44,046 nt of DNA, taken from the NCBI GenBank assembly GCA_937864115.1, contig CALMII010000049.1, positions 1-44,046 of the forward strand, in the 5' to 3' direction. The translations under genes and the position numbers were made by a program. The DNA is from an uncultured Steroidobacter sp. GTDB lineage: Bacteria; Pseudomonadota; Gammaproteobacteria; Steroidobacterales; Steroidobacteraceae. Each line of letters begins with the position of its first letter. The first letter of the stretch is position 1. This document shows positions 35,097-43,921 of the stretch, piece after piece. The notes below the pieces were generated by a model. It worked only from the letters and a program-made list of their open reading frames with translations. It was not told the DNA's origin and made no database searches.

Positions 35097-36671
35097 TCAG
35101 CTCGCGCGCGGCTTGTAACGGTCGCGCAGTTCCCGCTTCAGTACCTTGCCGATCGCGCTGCGCGGCAGCGCAGACACCACTTCGACCGCACTGATCGCCT
35201 GCGTCTTGCCGAGACGCTCGTTCGCCCACGAGCAAAGAAAGCTCGCATCGAGCGAGCGACCGGCACGCGGCACGACGAAGCCCACGGGAGTTTCACCCCA
35301 TCGCTCCGAGGGCACGCCGACAACAGCCGCTTCCAGGACGTCCTCATGCTGCACGAGCACCGCCTCGATGTCGCTCGGATAAACGTTGAAGCCGCCGGAG
35401 ATGATCATGTCCTTGCGGCGATCCATCAGCGTGAGAAAGCCTTCCGCATCGAAGCGGCCGACGTCGCCTGTGCGGATGAATCGATTGCCGCTCTCGTCGT
35501 ACCACTCCGCTTCGCTGGTCTTCTTCGGCTGATTCAGATAGCCATTCATCATGACCGGCGAGCGACCGACGATCTCTCCAACCTCATCGGCCGGCAGCTC
35601 CCGGCCTTCCTCATCGATCACGCGCATTTCGTGACCCGGGAACGGACAGCCGACCGTGTGCAGCTTGTCGGGCCGCTCGTGAGCCAGCAGCTGGCACGAC
35701 GCGCCGCCTTCCGTCATCCCGTAGTACTCGATCAGACCGCCGGGCCAGCGCTTGAGCACTTCCGCCTTGATGTCGGCGGCGAACGGCGCGCTGGTGCTGT
35801 ACTTCATCACGAAGCTCGACAGGTCATAACGGTCGAAGTCGGGCACTGCCATCAGCCGGCGATACTGTACGGGCACCAGCATCGCGTGCGTGACGCGATG
35901 CTTCTGCGCCAGTTCGAGGAACTTCACGGCGTCGAACTTCGCCTGCAGCACCACCGTGCCGCCGTTCGCGAGCGTCGGCAGGAAGCTCACGAGCGTGGTA
36001 TTGGAATAGAGCGGCGTCGAGACCAGCGTCACCTGCGCCGAATCGGCCTCGAAGTCGTGCCCCTTGTCGCGCATGAGCTGCAGCCAGCGCAGCTGATGCG
36101 ACTGCACGATGCCCTTCGGCGTCCCCGTCGTTCCGGAAGAGTAGATGATGTTGAACGCCGCATCCGGATCCATCGACGCAGGCTGCGGCTTGGCCTCGTT
36201 CGGCGGCAGCCACTCTTCGAATCGCACTCCGAAATCCGAACCATCGAGCATGACCCAGGTCGGTCCGGTGGGCTTTCGCAGCGGCGCCAGCGCAGTCGCA
36301 ACGGCCGCATCGAGAAAGAGAATCGTCGCGCCGCAGTCCTCGAGCATGGTCATCAGACTCTGCGCGGTCGAGGAAGGCGCCAGCGGCACGACACCGCCGG
36401 CGGCACGCAGCGTCGCCATGAATACGGCGCTGTACTCGATGGACGCCGCAGCGCAGATGGCGACAGGGTCGCCCGACTTGATGCCGTCGCGCTGCAGGCC
36501 CGCGGCAATCCGGTCTATCAGGACATCCAGCTCCGCATAAGTGATGCGTCGGCTGTCCTGGATCACTGCTGCCTTTTTTGGCCGCAGCGAGGCATGCGCC
36601 CGAATGAGTTCATGATGCGACCCGAAGGGTCGCTCCCGCATTGCAGCGATGGATTCAGGCGTGACTCTCAT
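35097..36671 (-). CDS. AMP-dependent acyl-CoA synthetase/ligase
   Basis: 524 aa. Class I adenylate-forming enzyme: IIYSSGTTGTPKGI (ATP loop, about 175-188), EYYGMTEGG, RTGDVGRFDAEGFLTLMDRRKDMIISGG (hinge) and SAIGKVLKRELR (catalytic Lys near the C-terminus). It makes an acyl-CoA from a carboxylic acid. Its start overlaps the stop of the MFS gene by ATGA, so it belongs to the operon hydrolase-MFS-ligase running 39083 to 35097. Inferred role: activation of carboxylate ends made by OPH. Confidence 0.88.
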   Translation of the reverse strand: MRVTPESIAAMRERPFGSHHELIRAHASLRPKKAAVIQDSRRITYAELDVLIDRIAAGLQRDGIKSGDPVAICAAASIEYSAVFMATLRAAGGVVPLAPSSTAQSLMTMLEDCGATILFLDAAVATALAPLRKPTGPTWVMLDGSDFGVRFEEWLPPNEAKPQPASMDPDAAFNIIYSSGTTGTPKGIVQSHQLRWLQLMRDKGHDFEADSAQVTLVSTPLYSNTTLVSFLPTLANGGTVVLQAKFDAVKFLELAQKHRVTHAMLVPVQYRRLMAVPDFDRYDLSSFVMKYSTSAPFAADIKAEVLKRWPGGLIEYYGMTEGGASCQLLAHERPDKLHTVGCPFPGHEMRVIDEEGRELPADEVGEIVGRSPVMMNGYLNQPKKTSEAEWYDESGNRFIRTGDVGRFDAEGFLTLMDRRKDMIISGGFNVYPSDIEAVLVQHEDVLEAAVVGVPSERWGETPVGFVVPRAGRSLDASFLCSWANERLGKTQAISAVEVVSALPRSAIGKVLKRELRDRYKPRAS

Positions 36672-38029
36672 GCGCGAAGCATCTCCTGACGAAGCGTGCG
36701 GGCCGCCGCGAAGTAGTGGAATGCAGCCCAGAGATTGACGAGTACTGTAACTCCAAGTGACCAGCGCAACCCATCGGCAAGCGCCTGAGCCTCAGGGATT
36801 CCCTGCGCCACGTAGCCTTGCCGCAGGAAATCGCTCAGCACGCCGACCAGCAGCGGCCCGAAACCGAGCCCGATCAGATTGAGGATGAACAGCAGCAGCG
36901 CACTGGCAAGCGCCCGCTCCTTCACGCCTACCAGGCGGTAGGTGGCCGTGATGCTGGGCGCGAGATAGGCGGCGGCGCAGAAGATCGACGGAATGAGCAG
37001 CCACATCACGATCGACGGATTGTCGACGAAGTAGACCAGTTCGGAGACCGGGAAGCCGACGAGCAGCGAAAGCGCAGGAATCCAGAGGTAGTAGCGAACA
37101 TCGTTGCGGCGATTTGCATACCAGTCGCTCAGCCAGCCGCCGAAGTACGTGCCCGTCACGCCACCGATCACCGTGACGACCGCCAGCTGGAAGCCGACTT
37201 CCGCGACGCTCATGCCATGCGATCGCATCAGGAAGGCCGAGTAGAAGTTGCCGGCACCGTAGATGACGAAGTTGTGCAGCGCCGCCGCGAAGGCCAGGTG
37301 CCGGAACGAGGACTTGGCAAGCAGCGATCGGATCACGCCCCACGCCGAGGGCGGCTCGGAGACTACCTTCGTCTCGTCGGAAAAACCTCGCGGCGGCTCT
37401 CGCAGCGTCGTCTTCACGAGCAACGCGATCAGGAGTCCCGGCAAGCCAACGACGAAGAAGGCCATGCGCCAGCCGTGGGTCTGCGCCACCCATCCGGCCA
37501 GCACCATTCCCAGGAAGGACCCTGCGAACGCACCCAGCTGATAGATCGACAGCGCCGTCGCCCGGCGCTTCGACTCGAAGTAGTCGCTGATCAACGAATA
37601 CGCAGCCGGATTGCAGCCCGCCTCCCCGACACCGACGCCTATCCGTGCGAAAAGCAGGTGGGAATAGGTTTTCGCCGTACCCGTGAGCGCGGTGAAGACG
37701 CTCCAGACCACGATCGAGATGGCGATCAGGTTGACGCGGCTGCTGCGATCCGCCAGACGCGCCAGCGGAATGCCCATCACCGTGTAGATCGCCGCAAACG
37801 CCAGCCCGGTAAGCAGCCCCATGTGGGTATCGGTCAGCCCGAAGTCGGTACGGATGGGCTCCATCAGGATGGACAGGAGCTGGCGATCCATCATGTTGAT
37901 CATGTAGACGCCACACAGCAGCCACACGACGTAGTAACGGTAGCCCTCCGACGCGCGAAACTCCTCCGTCGTCTCCGAACCCGTCACGGCCGTCGCCGGC
38001 GCATTCAACGCCATCTCTTCTCTCGACAT
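36668..38029 (-). CDS. MFS transporter, spinster-like
   Basis: 453 aa from ATG 38029, with GAGG upstream. The frame extends to a TTG at 38056. Twelve predicted membrane helices and MFS signature GIPLARLADRSSRVNLIA between helices 2 and 3; RIGVGVGEAGCNPAAYSLISDYF is typical of the spinster-type subfamily. Probably a proton-coupled carrier in the inner membrane for small organic acids or oligomers released outside. Located 55 nt after the alpha/beta hydrolase and overlapping the CoA ligase, consistent with import followed by CoA activation. Confidence 0.88.
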   Translation of the reverse strand: MSREEMALNAPATAVTGSETTEEFRASEGYRYYVVWLLCGVYMINMMDRQLLSILMEPIRTDFGLTDTHMGLLTGLAFAAIYTVMGIPLARLADRSSRVNLIAISIVVWSVFTALTGTAKTYSHLLFARIGVGVGEAGCNPAAYSLISDYFESKRRATALSIYQLGAFAGSFLGMVLAGWVAQTHGWRMAFFVVGLPGLLIALLVKTTLREPPRGFSDETKVVSEPPSAWGVIRSLLAKSSFRHLAFAAALHNFVIYGAGNFYSAFLMRSHGMSVAEVGFQLAVVTVIGGVTGTYFGGWLSDWYANRRNDVRYYLWIPALSLLVGFPVSELVYFVDNPSIVMWLLIPSIFCAAAYLAPSITATYRLVGVKERALASALLLFILNLIGLGFGPLLVGVLSDFLRQGYVAQGIPEAQALADGLRWSLGVTVLVNLWAAFHYFAAARTLRQEMLRA

Positions 38030-38084
38030 CGCCTCTTTCCCCTCGTCTCTCAGCAACGCGCCAATGGCGTTCGATCAGTGGTGA

Positions 38085-39083
38085 TTATTTTTTTGCGCCG
38101 TCATTCTTCAGGTAGAGATCGAACCACTCGCGCGCCAGTTCGTGCGAGCGCACGCGCGCCTTTCCATAGATGTCGTAGTGCGAAGTTTCCGGAATGGTGA
38201 TCAGCTTCTTCGGCCCCTGGTAGCGGTTGTAGGCCGCGATCGCGTGTTCCTCGTTGTTCAGGTACTGCTCGTGCTCCGACAGCACGAACTGGAATGCGAC
38301 CGTATTCACGTCCGTAATGTCATCGAGCGGGTTGTAGTTGGCGAAGCGGCTGGTAATCGGCGCACCGCGCAGACCACCGTTCACCTGCGCAGGCGGCGGA
38401 TAGCCCAGTTCGCCTCGGGCGCGCTTCGTCGCTTCCTCGAATCCCTGCGGCATCCACTGCGTCCACAGCGAACCTTTGAGTCCGCCCGTCACCTGGCTGT
38501 GGACGGCCTTCACGCGCGCATCGTGTGCGCCCGCGTAGACGACGTAGCTGCCGCCCATGCTGCTGCCCCACAATCCGATGCGGTTGACGTCGACCTGCGG
38601 CTCGCCATGCACCCAGTGGATCGCGTTCTGCCAGTCCGCCGCCATGTCGAGGGGATCGACCACTTCTCTGATGGCGTGCACTTCCGCCGTGAAATCGGTC
38701 TTCGTCACATCGCTCGCGGGCGACTTGAGCACGACGCGCGAATCGCTCTCGCCCCAGCCGCGATAGTCGAAGGTCAGCACGAGGTATCCCTCGCGCGCGA
38801 ACTCCGACGCGTCCTGGCGCAACTGCGACTGCACGCCGCCCCAGCCGTGCGCCATGATGATCGTCGGCAGTTTTGCATCGGGGGCCGCCTTCTTCGCGAC
38901 GAAGACATACCCTGTCATGCGATTGCCTTCGCTGTAGATGTCGACTCGACGGCTACTGATGTCGTCGGGAACCACGAAGCCGGCCGGACGCGCCGGCTGC
39001 GAGTCGCCGCTCGACTGCGCGCCTTGAGCATCCGACATCACCGACTGAACCAGAACGGCACACATCAACAAACCTCTGAACAT
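38085..39083 (-). CDS. Secreted alpha/beta hydrolase, dienelactone-hydrolase-like
   Basis: 332 aa from ATG 39083. CAGGGGGAA sits at proper distance for this start but too close for the ATG at 39089. Signal peptide about 1-22. Motifs: IIMAHGWGGVQ (oxyanion), YRGWGESDSR, GLWGSSMGGSYV (nucleophile GSSMG), SEHEQY and ETSHYDIYG (His). Possibly cleaves esters or beta-diketone fragments in the periplasm. First gene of the three-gene operon with transporter and CoA ligase. Operator copies lie 64-79 nt and about 253 nt upstream. Confidence 0.8.
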   Translation of the reverse strand: MFRGLLMCAVLVQSVMSDAQGAQSSGDSQPARPAGFVVPDDISSRRVDIYSEGNRMTGYVFVAKKAAPDAKLPTIIMAHGWGGVQSQLRQDASEFAREGYLVLTFDYRGWGESDSRVVLKSPASDVTKTDFTAEVHAIREVVDPLDMAADWQNAIHWVHGEPQVDVNRIGLWGSSMGGSYVVYAGAHDARVKAVHSQVTGGLKGSLWTQWMPQGFEEATKRARGELGYPPPAQVNGGLRGAPITSRFANYNPLDDITDVNTVAFQFVLSEHEQYLNNEEHAIAAYNRYQGPKKLITIPETSHYDIYGKARVRSHELAREWFDLYLKNDGAKK

Positions 39084-39438
39084 GGCCATTTCCCCCTGTC
39101 TCGATCTACATGATTGCACGACGAATGAACCGGCCGCCCGGACCCGTCAATCAACTGATTGGTGACGATCCGCGCATTTCCGGGGCGTGTACATACCACG
39201 CAGTGAAAAAAATAAGCAATGCCTTTTGAACTACACATACTGCCCCGACAACTTTTGCCAAGGAGGTCGCCGCGGCATGAGCGCTTTGCTGCATCTGCGC
39301 AGACGGCGTCGGCCAGGAACGGACGCGGAGCGCATTCAGTCAACCGACTGAAACGAAAGGGCGTGCAGGCCGCCCATCGAATCGGGCACTGTCGGAGAAG
39401 GCGATTATGAAAACAGACCTGCGGGCGGCAGGCCGCCG
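39084..39438. promoter_or_regulatory. Control region with two operator copies
   Basis: 355 nt. Palindromes TCAATCAACTGATTGG (39147-39162) and TCAGTCAACCGACTGA (39336-39351) are two of the four TCARTCA-N2-TGAYTGA copies. Between them is a possible 24-codon reading frame (39277-39351) with a perfect AAGGAGGT upstream. No other gene is supported. Confidence 0.6.
39277..39351 (+). CDS. Possible 24-aa small ORF
   Basis: ATG 39277 lies 9 nt after AAGGAGGT, the best Shine-Dalgarno match noticed in the window. The peptide MSALLHLRRRRRPGTD... is Arg-rich and ends with TGA inside the palindrome at 39336-39351. It could be a leader peptide or an accident of sequence. No homology is claimed. Confidence 0.25.
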   Translation: MSALLHLRRRRRPGTDAERIQSTD

Positions 39439-40140
39439 CTACCTGGCAGTCTTGCGCACCGCCCGCTTGCGCACTGCCGTGCCGGCCGAGCCCGTTCGCC
39501 CGCCGAGGTGCGCTTCAAATCCTGCCGTCGTGAAGCGAGCGAGATCATCCGCGAGCTTGCGCACCGCGTCCTCGTTCGCGACCGCCTTGGGCGCGGAATC
39601 GTGCCAGGTCGCCGTGACCGCCATGAGGGCGACGGCCATCGCCAGCAATCGCTGAATTTCAGCTCGGGGTGTCCCCGGGAACAGCTCGCGGATCGCGGCG
39701 ATATAACGGTTGCGTACCGGCGCCACGATATCGTCGAAGATCTTCGCCGACGATGTCTTGTATTCGTGCTGCACGCTGGCGAGGATGCGCGCATACGAAA
39801 GTCCTGCCGCCGTGCTGGCGAGCGCCACGTGCGGGTAGAAGTAGTTGTAGAGCAGGCGCTGCAGCCGCGCACGGCCGGCCAGCTCCGCATCCATCTCCTT
39901 CAGGAGCCTGAGACGTTCCTCCTGAACGCCATGGATGAAACTGTCGATCACTCCGCGATAGAGCGCTTCTTTCGAACCGAAGTGATAGTGCACCACGCCC
40001 GGATTCATGCCGATCTCGCGCTGGACTTCGCGCTGACTGGCGCCCCGGTATCCATGCTCGGCGAAATGCCGGGCCGCCACCTCGATGAGCTTCGTCCGGG
40101 TATCCGCGGTTGCGGTCAAGGTCTTGGGTCGCCGTGCCAT
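39439..40140 (-). CDS. TetR/AcrR-family transcriptional regulator
   Basis: 233 aa. N-terminal helix-turn-helix about 15-62: TKLIEVAARHFAEHGYRGASQREVQREIGMNPGVVHYHFGSKEALY. C-terminal ligand domain is helical and unassigned. It ends in a basic tail (RKRAVRKTAR). It follows the acyl-CoA carboxylase by 67 nt on the same strand, so it is probably in the carboxylase operon and may control itself through the operator at 43704-43719. Best candidate regulator of the 16-bp operator set, with an acyl-CoA or oligomer ligand likely (inference). Confidence 0.88.
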   Translation of the reverse strand: MARRPKTLTATADTRTKLIEVAARHFAEHGYRGASQREVQREIGMNPGVVHYHFGSKEALYRGVIDSFIHGVQEERLRLLKEMDAELAGRARLQRLLYNYFYPHVALASTAAGLSYARILASVQHEYKTSSAKIFDDIVAPVRNRYIAAIRELFPGTPRAEIQRLLAMAVALMAVTATWHDSAPKAVANEDAVRKLADDLARFTTAGFEAHLGGRTGSAGTAVRKRAVRKTAR

Positions 40141-40207
40141 CAGACTGTTCGAACTCCTGCCTGCGTCATTGGCGCTCGCTGTAGATCAGCACAGACGAAA
40201 TACGCGC

Positions 40208-43200
40208 CTACCAGGTGTCGATGCCGGGCCGCTTGGCGCGTTGCCGCGGCGGCGCAGCGCGCACGGCCTTCAGCAGGTTCGCCAGCCAGCGACGCGAATC
40301 CGCCGGATCGATCGTATCGTCCACGCCGAAGATGGTTGCGATGCTGAGCGCCTTGCCCTGCTCGTACAGCTTCGCCACCATCTCGTCGTACTTGCTGCGA
40401 CGTTGGAGCGGATCGGCGATCTGCGCCAGCTCGTTGCGATAGGCCAGTTTCACCGCGCCTTCCAGACCCATGCCGCCGAACTCGCCGGTGGGCCAGGCCA
40501 CCGTCGCCATCGGACGCTTGAAGGATCCGCCGGCCATCGCGATGGCACCCAGTCCATACGCCTTGCGCAGCACGATCGTGAAGAACGGCACGCTGAGATT
40601 CGCTCCGATGACGAACATGCGGCTCGAATGACGAACCAGCGCCGTCTTTTCGACCTCCGGTCCGACCATGATGCCGGGCGTATCGCAGAGGAACAGCACC
40701 GGAATGTCATAGCTGTCGCACAGCTGCATGAAGCGCGCAGCCTTGTCCGCGCCATCGGCATCGATCGCTCCGCCCAGATGCTGCGGATTGTTGGCGATCA
40801 CGCCGACGGGCATGCCTTCGATGCGAATCAGCGACGTGATCATGCCCTTCGCAAATTGCGAACGCAGTTCGAGCACCCAGCCGGTGTCGGACAGCGTGTC
40901 GATTACGCGGCGAACCTCATACGCTCGCAGCCGATTCTCCGGGATGACATGACGCAGGTGACGCTGATCGGCGCACTCGTAATCTTTGACGGTTCCCTGG
41001 AAGTACGACAGATAGCGCCGCGCCGCGCTCACGGCCTGCGCTTCATCCGCCACGCCGATGTCGACCACGCCGTTGGCGAGCTGTACCGACATGGGCCCGA
41101 TCTCTTCCGGCTTGAAGACGCCGAGACCGCCGCCCTCGACCATCGCCGGCCCACCCATTCCGATGTTGGCGTTGGCAGTCGCGATCACCACGTCGCAGCA
41201 ACCGAGCAACGAGGCATTGCCGGCAAAACAGCGGCCGGAGGCGATGCCCACCAGCGGCACCGTGCCGCTCAGTTCAGCGAAATCCGCAAACGTCGGCGTT
41301 CCGCCGGCGTCGCCGCTGGTCTCCGTATCGCCCGGCCGTCCGCCGCCACCTTCGGCGAAGATCACGACCGGCATGCCTGCGTCCTTCGCCACGCGAATCA
41401 TGCGATCCGTCTTGATGTGATTGCGCGCTCCCTGCGTCCCGGCGAAGACGGTGTAGTCGTAGGACATGACGACCGAGCTCGCCTGCGGATCGGGGAAGAG
41501 TTTGCCGTTGATGCGACCCACACCGGTCACCATGCCATCCGCGGGACTCTTGACGATCAGCTCTTCGAGCGAGCGGCGTGCGCGCTGCGCCGCCAGCACG
41601 AGCGGTCCGTACTCGACGAACGTTCCCGGATCGCACAGATCGTCGATGTTCTCGCGGGCCGTGCGCTGGCGTGTCGCGCGACGACGGGCCACGGCTTCCG
41701 GTCGGGCCGCATCGCGAGTCACTTCGTGCCGCTTCAGCACCTCGTGCAGATCCGGGCGGATCAACTCGAGATCCACCGCTGCGGCGGCACTGGCGCCACC
41801 GCCGTCCACTTCCTGCGGCTCGATCGCCACCAGCGAAGCGCCCTCCACGATGGTATCGCCGACGGCGACGGCGATTGCCGTCACGCGACCGCCGACGGCT
41901 GCAGTCAGTGCATGCTCCATCTTCATGGACTCGATCACGAGCACCTGCTGGCCGCGGCGAACCAGATCGCCTTCGCGCACGTCGATCGCCACGATCGTTC
42001 CCTGCAGCGGCGATTTGATGGCGCCGGGCACGTCGTCATCGATCACGGGATGAGACGGCGCCGCGCTTTCCTGCCGGCCGTGTGCGAGCACGGCGAGCGG
42101 ATCGTTGGTATCGACCTGCGCTCCCACACGCTGCGAGCGCATGGAACCCGACGTGGCTTCGATGAAGCGCCGCGGATGCTTCGCGCCAGGCTGCAGCAAC
42201 TCGGCCGCATGACGGGCAATGAACTGCGTGTCGACGTCGTCGGCAACGAATGCCGGGTGCTGCAGCACCGCCTGCAGGAAGGCGAGATTCGTGGTCACGC
42301 CTTCGATCCTGAACTCGCACAGCGCACGGTAGGCGGCGGCCGCAAGTGCCTCGAAGCCGGGCTGCTGCGAATGAACGATGACTTTTGCGAGCAGCGGATC
42401 GAATCCCGGCAAGGCCGCATAGCCGGCATAGCCGAACGTATCCACCCGGATGCCGCGTCCGCCCGGCGGTTCGAACACCGTCAGCGTGCCCGACGTCGGT
42501 TTGCTCGACCCATCCGCCTGCATCGCCTCCATGTTGATCCGCAGCTGCATGCTCGAGCCGCGAGGGGCTGGAATCTGCTCCTGCGACAACTGCAGTTCGG
42601 GCAGCGTCGCGCCGCACGCCACACGCAACTGGGCCTGCACCAGATCGATGCCGAGAATTTCTTCGGTGACGGTGTGTTCCACCTGCAACCGCGCATTGGC
42701 CTCTATGAAGACGAAGCGCGCATCGGCGCCGCCGGCGGCATCAACGAGGAATTCGAACGTTCCAAGGCTGTCGTAACGTACGTGACGCGCCATGCGCAGC
42801 GCCGCGTCGATGACGCGATCCCTGACGGCCGGATGCACGCCGGGACTGGGTGCGATCTCGATCAGCTTCTGATGGCGTCGCTGGATGGTGCATTCGCGTT
42901 CCCAGAGATGACTGACGTTGCCGGAGGCATCGCCAAGAATCTGCACTTCGAGATGGCGGACCGAAGGGAAGTACTCCTCGACATACACGTCTTCGACGCC
43001 GAAGGCGGACTTCGCCTCGGACCGGCAACGCGTGTAGGCCTCCTCCAGCTCCGACTCCTCCGTGACGACGCGCATTCCTCGTCCGCCGCCGCCGCCGCTC
43101 GCCTTGATCACGATCGCACTGCCCGCAGGCAATGAGGAACGGAAGCGGAGAATGTCTTCGATCGTCGTGGCAGCAAACGTGCCGGCCGGCACCGGCACTT

Positions 43201-43597
43201 CCAGCGAGCGCGCCAGCGTGCGGGCCTGAGTCTTGTCGCCGAACAGGGCCAGGAGTTCCGTGCGCGGCCCGACGAACGTCAGACCGGCGCTGCGTACGGC
43301 AGCCGCGAAGGCCGCGCTCTCGCTCAGGAATCCGTAGCCGGGATGGATTGCGCCGCAGCCGCGCGCCTTTGCTGCATCGATGATCTGCTTGGCATCGAGA
43401 TAGGCACGCGCGCCTTTGCCGGACAATCCGATGGCGTCGTCGCAGCGGCGTACGTGCAACGAACGTGCATCGTCCTCGGAGTAGATGGCCACCGTCCGCA
43501 TGCCTGCTGCAGCCGCAGCGCGTGCGATCCTGATGGCAATTTCGCCCCGGTTGGCGATCAGCAGCGTCTGATCACTTTTCTTTTCGACAGGTTGCAT
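40208..43597 (-). CDS. Single-chain biotin-dependent acyl-CoA carboxylase
   Basis: 1129 aa from ATG 43597 (TGGGGGATCG upstream). The frame is open to 43711, but that part holds the operator. Order: biotin carboxylase about 10-460 (LLIANRGEIAIRIARAA, KASGGGGGRGMRVV, FIEANARLQVEHTVTEE), biotin carrier with IESMKMEH and biotin-Lys559, then the complete carboxyltransferase about 600-1129 (N-half VEYGPLVLAAQRA, GRINGKLF; C-half LCDTPGIMVGP, GGSFKRPMATVAWPTGEFGGMG). BC, BCCP and CT in one chain match the long-chain or broad-specificity acyl-CoA carboxylase class rather than split PccAB or AccABCD. It carboxylates an acyl-CoA using bicarbonate and ATP. Divergent from the thiolase and probably co-transcribed with the TetR. 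Confidence 0.9.
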   Translation of the reverse strand: MQPVEKKSDQTLLIANRGEIAIRIARAAAAAGMRTVAIYSEDDARSLHVRRCDDAIGLSGKGARAYLDAKQIIDAAKARGCGAIHPGYGFLSESAAFAAAVRSAGLTFVGPRTELLALFGDKTQARTLARSLEVPVPAGTFAATTIEDILRFRSSLPAGSAIVIKASGGGGGRGMRVVTEESELEEAYTRCRSEAKSAFGVEDVYVEEYFPSVRHLEVQILGDASGNVSHLWERECTIQRRHQKLIEIAPSPGVHPAVRDRVIDAALRMARHVRYDSLGTFEFLVDAAGGADARFVFIEANARLQVEHTVTEEILGIDLVQAQLRVACGATLPELQLSQEQIPAPRGSSMQLRINMEAMQADGSSKPTSGTLTVFEPPGGRGIRVDTFGYAGYAALPGFDPLLAKVIVHSQQPGFEALAAAAYRALCEFRIEGVTTNLAFLQAVLQHPAFVADDVDTQFIARHAAELLQPGAKHPRRFIEATSGSMRSQRVGAQVDTNDPLAVLAHGRQESAAPSHPVIDDDVPGAIKSPLQGTIVAIDVREGDLVRRGQQVLVIESMKMEHALTAAVGGRVTAIAVAVGDTIVEGASLVAIEPQEVDGGGASAAAAVDLELIRPDLHEVLKRHEVTRDAARPEAVARRRATRQRTARENIDDLCDPGTFVEYGPLVLAAQRARRSLEELIVKSPADGMVTGVGRINGKLFPDPQASSVVMSYDYTVFAGTQGARNHIKTDRMIRVAKDAGMPVVIFAEGGGGRPGDTETSGDAGGTPTFADFAELSGTVPLVGIASGRCFAGNASLLGCCDVVIATANANIGMGGPAMVEGGGLGVFKPEEIGPMSVQLANGVVDIGVADEAQAVSAARRYLSYFQGTVKDYECADQRHLRHVIPENRLRAYEVRRVIDTLSDTGWVLELRSQFAKGMITSLIRIEGMPVGVIANNPQHLGGAIDADGADKAARFMQLCDSYDIPVLFLCDTPGIMVGPEVEKTALVRHSSRMFVIGANLSVPFFTIVLRKAYGLGAIAMAGGSFKRPMATVAWPTGEFGGMGLEGAVKLAYRNELAQIADPLQRRSKYDEMVAKLYEQGKALSIATIFGVDDTIDPADSRRWLANLLKAVRAAPPRQRAKRPGIDTW

Positions 43598-43921
43598 CGA
43601 TCCCCCAGACGCGACCGAGAGGATCGGCGTCCCACGATATTTCAGCTGTAGGTACGGATTATTGGGTCCATGAGGTCGCCTGCGCAAGGCGGGCGCCGCG
43701 GATTCAGTCAAGTGATTGAGGAGATCGCGCCCTCGTCTCCGGCACTTCCGGCGAAGAGACCTGGCCGCCGGTGCGCATGAAAATCAATTTGAATTGACGG
43801 TATGCCCGGCGGAAATCTATATTCCGGACCTCCTCGATCGACCATTACGCGCTGGGCGGCAAGGGCCAGTCCGCCGCCGACCCATCGGACCAGGAACACT
43901 CCATACCATTTCAGGTGACTC
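43598..43921. promoter_or_regulatory. Divergent control region, carboxylase / thiolase
   Basis: 324 nt. Operator TCAGTCAAGTGATTGA (43704-43719) lies 107-122 nt upstream of the carboxylase start. The thiolase promoter is at 43789-43823. No gene within. Confidence 0.65.
43789..43823 (+). promoter_or_regulatory. Sigma70-type promoter of thiolase gene
   Basis: TTGACG (43794-43799), 18-nt spacer, TATATT (43818-43823). Core TTGAATTGACGGTATG is identical to that at 33651-33666. About 95 nt of leader before ATG 43922. Confidence 0.65.

Noticed and set aside
39407..39655. 82-codon plus-strand ORF with a fair ribosome binding site
   Set aside because: Mostly antisense to the TetR gene at 39439-40140, with no recognisable features.
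40085..43135. 1016-codon plus-strand frame opposite the carboxylase
   Set aside because: No family features, skewed composition, and fully antisense to a clear BC-BCCP-CT protein.
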